The notes under the pieces: model-generated
Seen by the model: the letters and a program-made list of their open reading frames with translations, nothing else
Databases searched by the model: none
Told to the model about the DNA's origin: nothing
In this document: positions 15,986 to 24,063 of the stretch, one piece after another
How positions within the stretch are numbered: the first letter of the stretch is position 1
Layout of the letters: each line of letters starts with the position of its first letter
Made by a program: the position numbers and the translations under genes
Assembly (NCBI GenBank): GCA_022826945.1
Contig: JAJDTY010000062.1
Span: forward strand, 1 to 42,030
From: Candidatus Binatia bacterium
Lineage (GTDB): Bacteria; Desulfobacterota; Binatia; Bin18
Length of the DNA stretch: 42,030 nucleotides
Reading direction: 5' to 3'

Positions 15986-16438
15986 TTACTTCGGCTGGGG
16001 AGCGGCCTGTTGTTTGGCAAGCTGGAGGGCAACCGCCTTTTCAACCAAAGCAAACAGGCGTTGAATTTTTTCCGCCGGCAACGCCCGCAGCGCCTTTTGG
16101 ATCAACCTGCCCATCTCCGTCACCTCCCGCCCGCTGGCCTGGGTACCCTGCTTTCTCAGCTCTTCCAGTTTCAGTCGCTCCCGCTCGGGTAACGACCGGA
16201 GGGCCTCGGCATAGAGCGCGTCCATTTCGGCTCGCTCGTCGGGCGGTAACAGCTGGCGGCCGGCTTGGGAAAGCCGCATCCCCCGTTTTGCCGCGGGCAT
16301 CCCGCGGGCTTGCAGCACACTCTGTACTGTCTCTTTGGGTTGGATGCGATGGCGATAGGTCATCGTTACCGCCACCACGCCTATGGTCAGGAGTCCTATC
16401 ACCAGGAAAACGCCTTTGTATGAGCGCGCCGTTGCCAT
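15986..16438 (-). CDS. Membrane-anchored helical protein of unknown function
   Basis: A 150-residue protein, start taken at ATG 16438; a GTG two codons earlier is part of the AAGGTG ribosome site. One N-terminal membrane segment (GVFLVIGLLTIGVVAVTMTY) is followed by a charged, helix-rich periplasmic region with repeated LPPDERAEMDAL and LPERERLKLEELRK patterns and a C-terminal amphipathic helix. The organisation resembles periplasmic helical sensors or chaperone-like proteins, but there is no diagnostic motif. It is the first gene of the operon that ends with the FGE-like protein. Confidence 0.7.
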   Translation of the reverse strand: MATARSYKGVFLVIGLLTIGVVAVTMTYRHRIQPKETVQSVLQARGMPAAKRGMRLSQAGRQLLPPDERAEMDALYAEALRSLPERERLKLEELRKQGTQASGREVTEMGRLIQKALRALPAEKIQRLFALVEKAVALQLAKQQAAPQPK

Positions 16439-16547
16439 GCCCACCTTATACGCGCTTCGGCATGGTCTGAGTAGGGGAGGAGACAGTGCGTGACCGGGAG
16501 TTGATCAGCTTTCCCCGCAACAGGAGAGACGCTATGCTCTCCGCTCC

Positions 16548-17144
16548 ATGGTCCAGGAGCGTCTCTTTCCGCTGCCCGACCTCAGCGGCCGTCTGGCCGT
16601 GCTGGGAGGACAGTCGCGCGACCGGACCGAGTTATGCCTGGGCCTTGCCCTGCACCAAGCGAGTCAACACGGCGTGGTGGTGTGTCTGGACGCCCACGGT
16701 CGTCAGCAACTCGAAATGCCCTTTCGGCTTCTGCTGCGCGAAGACGCCGCCTATATTCCCCTGCCGGCAGAGGGGACGGTTTCGGATGATATCGCTCAGC
16801 AGGTGCTTCAGACGCTACAGGCCGGGCTGGGTAGAACACCTTCCCTGCCCCCCCTCCTCATCGTTGATGGTGCCCAAGAGACTGCCGACTGGGAGCAGAC
16901 GCTCACCTTCTTCTTACGCACCGGAATAGTGGTGGTCGAATTCCTTCCCCACCCATCCCGTCTCGTCTTTGGGCGGTACGAAACAACGCTGCTCTTGCAC
17001 GCAGCAGGAGCTGAGGCCGAGGCGATCAGTCAGACCGTCGGAAGAAAGGTCACGTCCGAAAATCTGGCAGCGTTGAGGCCGGGAGAGGGATATTTCATCC
17101 ACCTGTCGCGGGTGTATCGGGTCCGCTTCCCGGAGCATCCCTAG
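16548..17144 (+). CDS. Hypothetical protein with a degenerate RecA-like appearance
   Basis: A 198-residue protein without signal peptide or membrane segment. Its start resembles a nucleotide-binding strand-loop-helix (GRLAVLGGQSRDRTELCLGLALHQA) but lacks the GKT/S lysine. It continues with GVVVCLDAHGRQQ and a Walker-B-like PPLLIVDGAQETADW. The C-terminus has LVFGRYETTLLL and GEGYFIHLSRVYRVRF. This suggests an inactive P-loop fold, perhaps a partner subunit, but I cannot name the family. No strong ribosome site precedes the ATG. It is divergent from the three-gene operon and precedes the reductase gene by 74 bases. Confidence 0.6.
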   Translation: MVQERLFPLPDLSGRLAVLGGQSRDRTELCLGLALHQASQHGVVVCLDAHGRQQLEMPFRLLLREDAAYIPLPAEGTVSDDIAQQVLQTLQAGLGRTPSLPPLLIVDGAQETADWEQTLTFFLRTGIVVVEFLPHPSRLVFGRYETTLLLHAAGAEAEAISQTVGRKVTSENLAALRPGEGYFIHLSRVYRVRFPEHP

Positions 17145-17218
17145 ACATCCGTGCCTTCGTTGACAATATCGAGCCGGACCCGCCATAATCCCGTGCCAAT
17201 AAATAAGGGAGGATGGAT

Positions 17219-18211
17219 ATGCGGGTTGTGATTCTCGGAGCTGGGGGTGTGGGTTCGGTTGTCGCCGGACATCTCGCGCGGCATGGGGTAGACACCGTTA
17301 TGATTGCCCGGCCAGGTCACGCGCGAGCGGTCCAGCAAAACGGTCTCCGAGTCACCGGACTGTCCGACTTTCGGATCCGGCTGCCAGCGTACGCCGATGC
17401 TTCCGCCCTCGACACAGCCGACATCTTGTTGATTGCCGTCAAAACCAAGGATATGCCGCGCGCCTTGGCCGACGTCAAACATCTGCGGATTGACCGTGTT
17501 GCCTCACTTCAGAATGGCGTGGTGAAGAACGCCCAGATGGCTCACGTTTTCGGCGCGGAGAAAATCGTTGGCGCGACCACCATGATCGGTGCGACCCTCG
17601 TCCGCGATGGCGAGGTCCATTACACTCTGGATGGAATTACGTTTTTTGGCGAACCGGACGGCACGCGCTCAACGCGGGCCGATCATCTTGCTCAGACGTT
17701 TATTGACGCCGGCCTCAAGGCGGCCGCGGTCGAGAACATCGTCTCGATCGAGTGGACGAAACAAGCCATCCAAAACCCCTTTGCCCCGCTGGCGGCCCTA
17801 ACCCGCCTGCCCGTCCATTTGGTCTGGTCGAGCCCGGAACTGGCCACCCTGTCTGTCCATATGTTTCGAGAAGTTGCGGCCGTTGCGGATGCCCTCGGCA
17901 TTCCGCTATCCGACCATGCGGCCTGGAGCCTGTTCGATCAGCAGACGCTCCGTGATGCTCCCTTCGACGAGGCTGTGCAGATGCTCGTCCGGGTGGGCCA
18001 ACAGGTGGCACGGAGCGGACGGACGCAGATTATTCCGTCCATGCTCCAGGATGTCCTGGCGGGAAAAAAAACAGAGATCGAAGAGACCGTCGGACACGTT
18101 TTCAAGGAAGGCCAACGTCTCGGCATTCCCGTTCCTTACACCGAGTTTGCCTATCGTGCGGTCAGAGCCATAGAGGACCATTACCCCGCCCGGCTTGACG
18201 CCGCTGGGTGA
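17219..18211 (+). CDS. Ketopantoate reductase-family (ApbA/PanE) oxidoreductase
   Basis: A 330-residue NADP-dependent reductase-like protein. The ATG at 17219 is six bases after AAGGGAGG; the ATG at 17213 abuts that site. The Rossmann motif is RVVILGAGGVGSVVAGHLA. The family signature follows in VKTKDMPRALADV and LQNGVVKNAQMAHVFG, and the C-terminal helical domain has the lysine-containing WTKQAIQNPFAPLAALT and RTQIIPSMLQDVLAGKKTEIE blocks. Ketopantoate reductase reduces 2-dehydropantoate for CoA synthesis, but many family members act on other 2-oxo acids. No pantothenate genes are nearby, so panE is not assigned. Confidence 0.87.
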   Translation: MRVVILGAGGVGSVVAGHLARHGVDTVMIARPGHARAVQQNGLRVTGLSDFRIRLPAYADASALDTADILLIAVKTKDMPRALADVKHLRIDRVASLQNGVVKNAQMAHVFGAEKIVGATTMIGATLVRDGEVHYTLDGITFFGEPDGTRSTRADHLAQTFIDAGLKAAAVENIVSIEWTKQAIQNPFAPLAALTRLPVHLVWSSPELATLSVHMFREVAAVADALGIPLSDHAAWSLFDQQTLRDAPFDEAVQMLVRVGQQVARSGRTQIIPSMLQDVLAGKKTEIEETVGHVFKEGQRLGIPVPYTEFAYRAVRAIEDHYPARLDAAG

Positions 18212-18237
18212 GGGCTGATCGTCCCTGTCTCCCACCT

Positions 18238-19446
18238 TTATGACGCGGGTATACGGAGCACCTTACCCGCCTGAATATGGTGGCTGCGGAGGTTGTTGAG
18301 CCGCATCAAGGTCACAACCGTGGTATTATAGCGGAGAGCAATCTTTCCCAGGGTATCCCCCCAGCGCACCCGGTAGAGCGTCGTCTCAGTCCGGCCGGTG
18401 GGAATCCGCAGGACCGCGCCGATATTAATCTGGGTCCCGCGTAGACCATTTGCTGCCCTCAGAGCACGCACCGTCGTCCCGTAACGCCGAGCGAGTCTCT
18501 CCAGGGAATCTCCGCGACGCACAGTATACCGGAGATCCTGAGAGTTTTCCTTTTCTCTAGCGCCCCGCCCTGCGGCAGAGGGTCTCGGGGTCGGCAGGGA
18601 CGCCACCGTTCGTCTATTTGATGCTGCTGACGGGGATATTGGAAGAGAGATTTCTTTGCCGGCCGCAAGAGGATGTAAATACCACATCTGATGCTGCTGA
18701 CGGAACGTTTGCGGATCAATCTGAAAGACGTTGGCCAACAACTCGGGCGTGTCTCCAATACGAACCACGTACACCGGCCTTTCCCCCACATCGATCAGAT
18801 CCGCGGGTATTTCCATGGGATAGGCGACGGTCGATCCTCCTTGAAGAAAACGCTTCGCCAGCATGGGATTGTATAAACGTAGAATAGTAGGCGTGAGCCG
18901 AAGGGCCTGGGCAACGGATTCCCACGACTCCTCGGGTTGAACTTTTCTGAGCTTGAGATGTTCTGCCCGGCGCCGCACTTCGGGCTCATATTCCTGTAAA
19001 ACGGATTTATAGTACCCAATGCTCACCACGTATTGCAGCGTCTTGAAGTGGATGGCTTCGTCTTCTCGTATCTGATCGGGACCGAGCTTATACGCGGCCA
19101 GTACATAGTCCTCACGCGTGAACTGATTTTGCAATTGCGCCAGGTATTTTATACCGGCTTCGATATCCGTTGGACTGCCGAGTAAGCGAACGAGTCCGGG
19201 GGACATTTGGAAATACCCGGCACCCCCACCCGGAGAAACCCACTCCGCATTCCCACCCGATTCCTGGAGAATCACGGCCCGAGCGAGCCGATGGTCGACC
19301 CCGTAGCGGGCGGCATGGGTGTAGAGTTCACGTTCGATCTCAATGGTCTTGCGGTACATGCCCAAAAGGGCAGGAGAAATATTCGACGTCGCCCAGGCTG
19401 ATGGCACCCAGAGCAAGCCACTCAGAAACACTATCCACCACGTCAT
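18238..19446 (-). CDS. Lytic transglycosylase with LysM repeats
   Basis: A 402-residue periplasmic cell-wall enzyme. A short signal peptide (WWIVFLSGLLWVPSAWA) precedes a family 1 transglycosylase domain with catalytic Glu62 (ILQESGGNAEW), the GAGYFQMSPG loop and AAYKLGP. Two clear LysM peptidoglycan-binding modules lie at ~305-351 (YTVRRGDSLERLARRYGTT) and ~357-400 (YRVRWGDTLGKIALRYNTT). Two weaker LysM-like stretches precede them (~168-213 and ~224-270). A GGAGG ribosome site supports the start. The enzyme cleaves peptidoglycan glycan strands, as MltD-type proteins do. Confidence 0.9.
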   Translation of the reverse strand: MTWWIVFLSGLLWVPSAWATSNISPALLGMYRKTIEIERELYTHAARYGVDHRLARAVILQESGGNAEWVSPGGGAGYFQMSPGLVRLLGSPTDIEAGIKYLAQLQNQFTREDYVLAAYKLGPDQIREDEAIHFKTLQYVVSIGYYKSVLQEYEPEVRRRAEHLKLRKVQPEESWESVAQALRLTPTILRLYNPMLAKRFLQGGSTVAYPMEIPADLIDVGERPVYVVRIGDTPELLANVFQIDPQTFRQQHQMWYLHPLAAGKEISLPISPSAASNRRTVASLPTPRPSAAGRGAREKENSQDLRYTVRRGDSLERLARRYGTTVRALRAANGLRGTQINIGAVLRIPTGRTETTLYRVRWGDTLGKIALRYNTTVVTLMRLNNLRSHHIQAGKVLRIPAS

Positions 19447-19580
19447 TCTTCATCCTCCAGCGTTGCTGAAGCACAGTCTCAATATACGCGGAACAGCCCG
19501 AGAAGGAAAGAATAACGCCCCATGGCGATGTTGAGGAGGGTCGTCTCGCCCCCGGTATCTTCCACCGGACTTGATCTCGG

Positions 19581-19586
19581 TATAAT
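19581..19586 (+). promoter_or_regulatory. Consensus -10 box upstream of the DedA gene
   Basis: A perfect TATAAT lies 90 bases before the chosen DedA start. No good -35 box is found at 16-18 bases upstream. It argues against the in-frame TTG at 19602 as start, since that would leave no room for a ribosome site. Confidence 0.3.
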
Positions 19587-19670
19587 AAGGCTTACATTCT
19601 CTTGGAACGCACCACGCTGTTTTTCTTGTTGAGCGTCAGGCAGTATTATTGCAAGGAAGTCTCTGTTCCC

Positions 19671-20306
19671 GTGTTTGAATTGTTCTCGGCATCCGCCATT
19701 GATTACTGGGTTGCTTACCTCACGTATTCACCCTATATCACCATCTTTCTGCTGCTTATTGCAGGGATATGGTTCATCCCTCTTGCCGAGGAAATCGCCC
19801 TCGTTGCCGCCGGCTATCTCTACTACTCGGACCAGGTTCAGTTGACCACCATGCTCATGCTGCTCGGCCTGGGCGTTTTTTGCGGTGACTTTGTTGGTTT
19901 TTGGGTAGGACGTCATTGGAGGGGCAGAAGTCCACGATTAGCATTTCCCTTTCTCCGTCACAGTAAATGGGTTGAGCGGTTTAAGACCTGGCTTGACCAG
20001 CATCGGAATCGGGCACTTTTCTTGACTCGCTTCTTGCCCGGTCTACGCCTCCCCGCCCATATTATTGTTGGTGCCCACGGGATGCCGACGCCTATCTATG
20101 TCCGGATTTCTCTGATTGCCATCGTCGTCTACGTGCCGATCATTTTTACGCTGGCCTATTCCTTTGGAGCCGAGATCGACGCCGCCCTCGCCTCTATCCA
20201 GCGTCTGGGGCACGTTACGTGGGGCCTGCTGCTCGTCGCGGTTATCGTCTGGAGTCTCATTCGGTTCTGGATCACCCGAGAGTCCCTTTTCGACCAGCCC
20301 CAGTAG
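19671..20306 (+). CDS. DedA/SNARE-associated family membrane protein
   Basis: An inner-membrane protein of the DedA family, implicated in lipid-carrier flipping and envelope homeostasis. The GTG start at 19671 lies 11 bases after AAGGAAG; a TTG start at 19602 would add 23 residues. The family core is visible: FIPLAEEIALVAAGYL, LLGLGVFCGDFVGFWVGRHW, and the signature LTRFLPGLRLPAHIIVGAHGM. Five to six hydrophobic segments follow the DedA pattern. It is divergent from the transglycosylase gene, and a 111-base gap separates it from the next small gene. Confidence 0.88.
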   Translation: MFELFSASAIDYWVAYLTYSPYITIFLLLIAGIWFIPLAEEIALVAAGYLYYSDQVQLTTMLMLLGLGVFCGDFVGFWVGRHWRGRSPRLAFPFLRHSKWVERFKTWLDQHRNRALFLTRFLPGLRLPAHIIVGAHGMPTPIYVRISLIAIVVYVPIIFTLAYSFGAEIDAALASIQRLGHVTWGLLLVAVIVWSLIRFWITRESLFDQPQ

Positions 20307-20417
20307 AGGCGGCGTATGAACCACCCTCTTGTGTCACAGCCGACCACATTGAGTCGAAGCCCGGTTTTCCGTATGGTAGGGGCCTGAAATCAGACCGCTT
20401 CAGTTGGAGGAGATGAC

Positions 20418-20516
20418 ATGGAAAATCAGGGACAAGGACCGGCCTGGGTAGTTTTTCTGCTCTGGATGCTCGCCCCCTTGCTGCTCTTCTTTCTTATCTT
20501 GACTTTTACCGGCTAG
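20418..20516 (+). CDS. 32-residue single-pass membrane microprotein
   Basis: A short gene: GGAGGAG sits five bases before ATG 20418 and the frame ends at TAG 20514. The product has a polar N-terminus (MENQGQGPAW) followed by one long hydrophobic helix (VVFLLWMLAPLLLFFLILTF) and ends TG. It precedes the probable selenoprotein gene by 23 bases, so the two are likely cotranscribed. It may be an accessory membrane peptide of the thiol-redox system; no family is recognised. Confidence 0.6.
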   Translation: MENQGQGPAWVVFLLWMLAPLLLFFLILTFTG

Positions 20517-20539
20517 CAGAGCCCAGAGAAGGAGCAACG

Positions 20540-21565
20540 ATGAAACCACACGGGCAGAAGAGCCTCAGCCTTGTCTGCGCCTTTTTACTAACAGGAGTTG
20601 TGCTGGCTCCGGGCGCACTCAGAGCCGACGCCACTAGTCCAGTCCTGGCTACGGTCGGCGAGAGAAGCATTACCGAGGCAGAGATTGAAAACCAGATTAA
20701 AGGCCAGATGCTTCGCTTGAACAATCAAATCTACTCGCTCAAAAAGCAGGCGGTCGACTCGATCATCAACGCGCACCTGCAAGAGCAAGAAGCAAAGAAG
20801 CGGGGCATCACCCGCCAACAACTCCGCCAGCAGGAAGTGACCGATAAAACAGAACCGGTAAGCGATGCAGAGGTAGAAGATTACTATAATAAAAATAAAG
20901 CCCGGTTTGGGGAGAGAAAGCTGGAGGAGGTGCAGGCTCAGCTCAAACAATCACTCCAGGCCCGCAAGCAGCAACAGCGCCAACAGGCCTTTGCGGCCGA
21001 ACTGCGCAAAACCGCCACGATCGACTTTAAGCTGACGCCGCCGATTGTTGACGTTCCGACCGCCGGAGCACCCACCAAAGGACCGCAGGACGCGCCTATT
21101 ACATTGGTCGAGTTCTCCGACTATCAATGACCGTACTGCGCCCGAGTGCAGTCTGCACTCTCCCAAGTTCAGGAAAAATACAAAGATAAAGTCAAGTTCG
21201 TCTTCCGGGATTTCCCGTTAACCCGGATTCATCCCCAGGCGTATAAGGCGGCTGAGGCGGCGCGCTGTGCCGGAGATCAGGGCAAATACTGGGAGTACCA
21301 CGATATCCTGTTTGCCAATATCAAAGCCTTACAGCCCGAGGAACTGAAGCAATATGCCGCCGACCTCAAACTGGACGCCGCGCAGTTTGCGGCCTGCCTG
21401 GACAATAACGCCTATACCGGAGCGGTCAGTAAAGACCTGGCGCTCGGCACTCAACTCGGGGTGAGCGGAACGCCGGCCTTTTTTGTGAACGGACGTTTTC
21501 TGTCCGGTTCGCAACCCTACTCGGCGTTTGCCGAATTGATCGATGAAATGCTGGCAACACAGTAG
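20540..21565 (+). CDS. Probable selenoprotein: SurA-like domain fused to a DsbA-type domain with Sec-Pro-Tyr-Cys
   Basis: Read through the in-frame TGA at 21128-21130, this is a 341-residue periplasmic thiol oxidoreductase. A signal peptide (LSLVCAFLLTGVVL, cleavage near LRA) leads into a SurA/PPIase-like helical N-domain (ATVGERSITEAEIENQI, KKQAVDSIINAHLQEQEAKK; ~30-165). A DsbA-like thioredoxin domain follows from ~175: TLVEFSDYQ, then TGA, PYCARV, FVFRDFPL, GKYWEYHDILF, and the cis-Pro GVSGTPAFFVNG. TGA (codon 197) falls exactly on the first cysteine of the usual CPYC motif; Cys200 remains. A SECIS-like hairpin starts 13 bases later. Without readthrough, the first product would lose the whole redox fold. 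A ribosome site AAGGAG precedes the ATG. Confidence 0.82.
21128..21160 (+). promoter_or_regulatory. Sec codon TGA and bacterial SECIS-like hairpin
   Basis: After TGA (21128-21130) comes a perfect 7-bp stem, GAGTGCA (21144-21150) with TGCACTC (21154-21160), closing a GTC loop that starts 20 bases beyond the TGA with a G. Bacterial SECIS elements need a stem at about this distance and a G among the first loop bases. The apex TGCAGTCTGCA is one base different from the TGCAGGTCTGCA apex of E. coli fdhF as I recall it. Confidence 0.78.
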
Positions 21566-21592
21566 TCCATAGGGGTAGCCTGCCGGTCGCCC

Positions 21593-21841
21593 CTAGTCTT
21601 TCCCATCCGACCTGTCCGGAGACAGCCGTCGCGGTAGCGCTCCGCAGTGCTGCAAGGCCAAGGCGTCGAGGCGGTCCTGGAACGCCTTTTTTTCAACCGC
21701 CGTCTGGCAGGGCAAAGCACACAGAGTCTGGCGATCATCCAGAGGGAAGGTCTGCCATTCTTTTAAGTGGAGTTTGATGCCCACTTGGTCGAGCTTGTCT
21801 CGAACAGAACGGGGAATCCAGCCAAGATCATCCGTCTCCAT
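21593..21841 (-). CDS. Small protein resembling nitrate-reductase-associated protein family
   Basis: An 82-residue protein with WIPRSVRDKLDQVGIKLHLKEWQTFPLDDRQTLCALPC, a pattern I associate with the conserved 'nitrate reductase associated' family, which is usually longer (about 140 residues). Two cysteines follow close spacing in the LCALPC stretch. No signal peptide is seen. A G-rich ribosome site precedes the ATG at 21841. It runs opposite to the two Dsb genes that flank it. The family assignment is from memory of the motif, and the function of that family is unknown. Confidence 0.5.
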   Translation of the reverse strand: METDDLGWIPRSVRDKLDQVGIKLHLKEWQTFPLDDRQTLCALPCQTAVEKKAFQDRLDALALQHCGALPRRLSPDRSDGKD

Positions 21842-21944
21842 ACCCGCCCCCTTTCCTCACAGCGATCTGTTCGCCCCTACCCGCTTTCCCCGCGTCGCGC
21901 AAGGCAGCCCTGCCCCTATTGGCGATTCAGAAAGGGGTATGGTA

Positions 21945-23195
21945 ATGCTTCAGCCCATGTCAGCAAAGAAAGCAAAAGCTGCCCGCCGTCAGGCAGCCGC
22001 ACATGACCCGGCCCAGGCAACACGCCACGCGCAACGCCACGCTCCCAGTTGGCCGCTGCTCGCCATACGTGTCCTTGGGGCGCTTGGTCTCGTTATCGGA
22101 GTCTACCTCTCAGTCCTCCACTATCAGGCGGGGGCAGGCGGGAGTGTTGAATCGGTTTTTTGCGGCACCGGGACCACGGTCAACTGTAGCCTGGTCCTGA
22201 GTAGCGCCTATGCCACCCTCTTTGGGGTTCCCGTTGCCGTTCTTGCCGCCGGTAGCTATGTGATCCTCCTCGCCAGCACCTTTCTGGCAGTGCCTGGATT
22301 GACCGTCCTGCTGTGCGGCTGGATGTTTGTCTTCTCGCTGTATATGGCGGCGGTCTCATTCTTCACGATAGGAGCGGTCTGTCCCCTGTGTACCGGCCTG
22401 TATCTGGTGAACCTGGGTCTCTTCGCGAGTGCGGTTGTGCAGGGACGGGCGGATCCGACGCTGACCCGGCCTCGGCTGGCTTACGCCGCACTGGGATTTT
22501 CCGTCGTGTTGCTGGGCATCGGACTGACCCAGACAGAGGACGCCGCACACGTCACGCCCCTTCAGGAATATCTCGCGCCTGCTCCAGCAGAGATGGATAT
22601 GGGTTTTGTGCGCTACTATTACGACCAGCCCGCCGTCGTGCTGCGTGGCTCTGAACGGCACGTCGAGGGTCCCGCGGACGCCGTGCTCACCATTCACGAG
22701 TTCGTTGATTTCCGCTGCCCGCAATGTGCCAGAGCCCGAGACACCCTGCTGAAATTTCAGCATGCCAACCCGGATGATGTCCGCATCGTGTTTCGGCACT
22801 ATCCGCTTGACCAGCAGTGTAACACCGGCATGAAGAGCCAGGTGCATCCGGGTGCTTGCGCGGCGTCAATGGCTGCCGAGTGCGCCGCGGAACAGGGAAA
22901 ATTCTGGGAGTATGCCGACCTCTTGTTTGCGGATCAAGCCAAATTCAAGCGGACCGACTTTGACGCCCATGCCAGGACCGCTCGATTGGATTTTGAGCAG
23001 TTCAGCGCGTGTATGGATGACGGGCGTACTGAGACGCTGGTCAAGAACGATATTGACGAGGCCCTGCGTCTTGAGATCGAAGCCACCCCCACCTTAGTGG
23101 TGAACGGGCGGATCATCCGCGGTCTGCCGCCCGTTGGCAAACTTGCCTCCCTGGTCACCCTTCAGAAACAGCAGGAAACCGACACCACCCCCTAA
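21945..23195 (+). CDS. VKOR-DsbA fusion, disulfide-forming membrane protein
   Basis: A 416-residue integral membrane protein combining a bacterial vitamin K epoxide reductase (DsbB-like) domain with a periplasmic DsbA-like domain. The ATG at 21945 is eight bases after AGGGG; the ATG at 21939 and longer forms are less well placed. VKOR features are the loop cysteines Cys73 and Cys81 (FCGTGTTVNCSLVLSS) and the active-site CPLC at 146-149, among four to five membrane helices. The thioredoxin domain begins ~240 with EFVDFRCPQCARA (Cys258/Cys261) and ends with a cis-Pro EATPTLVVNG. It would generate disulfides using quinone. Its neighbour at 20540 has TGA at the position equivalent to Cys258, so the two may work as partners. 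Confidence 0.92.
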   Translation: MLQPMSAKKAKAARRQAAAHDPAQATRHAQRHAPSWPLLAIRVLGALGLVIGVYLSVLHYQAGAGGSVESVFCGTGTTVNCSLVLSSAYATLFGVPVAVLAAGSYVILLASTFLAVPGLTVLLCGWMFVFSLYMAAVSFFTIGAVCPLCTGLYLVNLGLFASAVVQGRADPTLTRPRLAYAALGFSVVLLGIGLTQTEDAAHVTPLQEYLAPAPAEMDMGFVRYYYDQPAVVLRGSERHVEGPADAVLTIHEFVDFRCPQCARARDTLLKFQHANPDDVRIVFRHYPLDQQCNTGMKSQVHPGACAASMAAECAAEQGKFWEYADLLFADQAKFKRTDFDAHARTARLDFEQFSACMDDGRTETLVKNDIDEALRLEIEATPTLVVNGRIIRGLPPVGKLASLVTLQKQQETDTTP

Positions 23196-23225
23196 CTGCG
23201 AAAAATCGCTTCCGTGAAGTCACTC

Positions 23226-23897
23226 TTATCCCACGATAACGTGCTCGCGGGTGATGATAAACGGCAGTTTGGAGCCATCGATGAAGTTGGCTTCATCCGC
23301 CCGTGTTGCTGCATATTCGGGTAAGGCCGCTGAGGCGCGCATGGCCTGCGTGTCAGCGAACCAAGTAATGGCCACCCCGTCATAGATGGGCGTTTTTCCG
23401 GCTTGATACGCAGAGAGCCGGGTATGGCTCTGCACATAGCGTCTGACCACCGGAATGGCCGCCCCGAGCGGGCCGTGGACTTCCCGCCAGTGGTGCTGAA
23501 ACGCCTCAATCGAGAGGTCGGCCCGATGGGTGACAAACTCCATATTCTTGACTGCGTTGGGCGGGACACTCTCGTCCTTAATCGTATGCTCCTGGGTGAT
23601 AATGCTGCCCATGGTTGAGAGGTCGATGAAATTCGGCTCGTCAGCCCGAACCGCAGCGTATTCCGGCGTATCGACCTGAGCCCGCAGCACCTGGGTGTCC
23701 TCGACCCACACCTCGGCCACGCCGTCGTAGACCGGCTCCCCTTTGCGATAGCCGGACAGCAGCGTATGCGACTGCACATAGCGATGAATGCCCGGCAGCT
23801 TGACGACCACGTCGGCATGTTTCGTCCGCCAGTATTCCTGGAAGGCTTCGACCGACATGCCCGGTTTACGCTTGAAAAATGACATGAGTTTGATCAT
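23226..23897 (-). CDS. Tandem EthD-domain protein
   Basis: A 223-residue protein made of two EthD (dimeric alpha/beta barrel) units. Unit 1 (~1-108) reads MIKLMSFFKRKPGMS, EAFQEYWRTKHADVV and YVQSHTLLSGYRKGEP. Unit 2 (~117-223) reads MEFVTHRADLSIEAFQHHWREVHG and YVQSHTRLSAYQAGKTP. Both end in FI(D)-x-IITxEH. EthD members assist cytochrome P450 ether degradation or act as small ring-opening or cyclising enzymes. Single-domain forms dimerise, so this fusion carries the dimer in one chain. It is divergent from the luciferase-like gene at 24064. Confidence 0.85.
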   Translation of the reverse strand: MIKLMSFFKRKPGMSVEAFQEYWRTKHADVVVKLPGIHRYVQSHTLLSGYRKGEPVYDGVAEVWVEDTQVLRAQVDTPEYAAVRADEPNFIDLSTMGSIITQEHTIKDESVPPNAVKNMEFVTHRADLSIEAFQHHWREVHGPLGAAIPVVRRYVQSHTRLSAYQAGKTPIYDGVAITWFADTQAMRASAALPEYAATRADEANFIDGSKLPFIITREHVIVG

Positions 23898-23993
23898 ACC
23901 TTGCCCTTTCCTTGGTAGATACTACGGGTATGCACTCCGCTCTTCCCTTACCTATTGGACACCGCTGTCACAGGTCAAGCCAATCCCCTCGCA

Positions 23994-24022
23994 TTGAGCC
24001 CGCCGGATCAAGCGCGTATATA
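23994..24022 (+). promoter_or_regulatory. Sigma70-like promoter of the 24064 oxidoreductase gene
   Basis: TTGAGC (23994-23999) and TATATA (24017-24022) are 17 bases apart, with an AAGGAG ribosome site five bases before the downstream ATG. It would also serve the acyl-CoA dehydrogenase gene that follows. Confidence 0.5.
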
Positions 24023-24063
24023 AAGTTGGACGTTCCAGCGCAGGTGATGCAAAAGGAGATCGC

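Noticed and set aside
20540..21130. The N-terminal part as a finished SurA-like protein ended by TGA
   Set aside because: It ends in the middle of a conserved DsbA strand (VEFSDYQ). Readthrough explains the sequence better, though a sequencing error (TGC to TGA) is not excluded.
21146..21565. A separate gene starting at GTG 21146 after the TGA
   Set aside because: It would lack the thioredoxin N-terminal strand and half the active site, has no ribosome site, and the frame is continuous with the upstream gene across the TGA.
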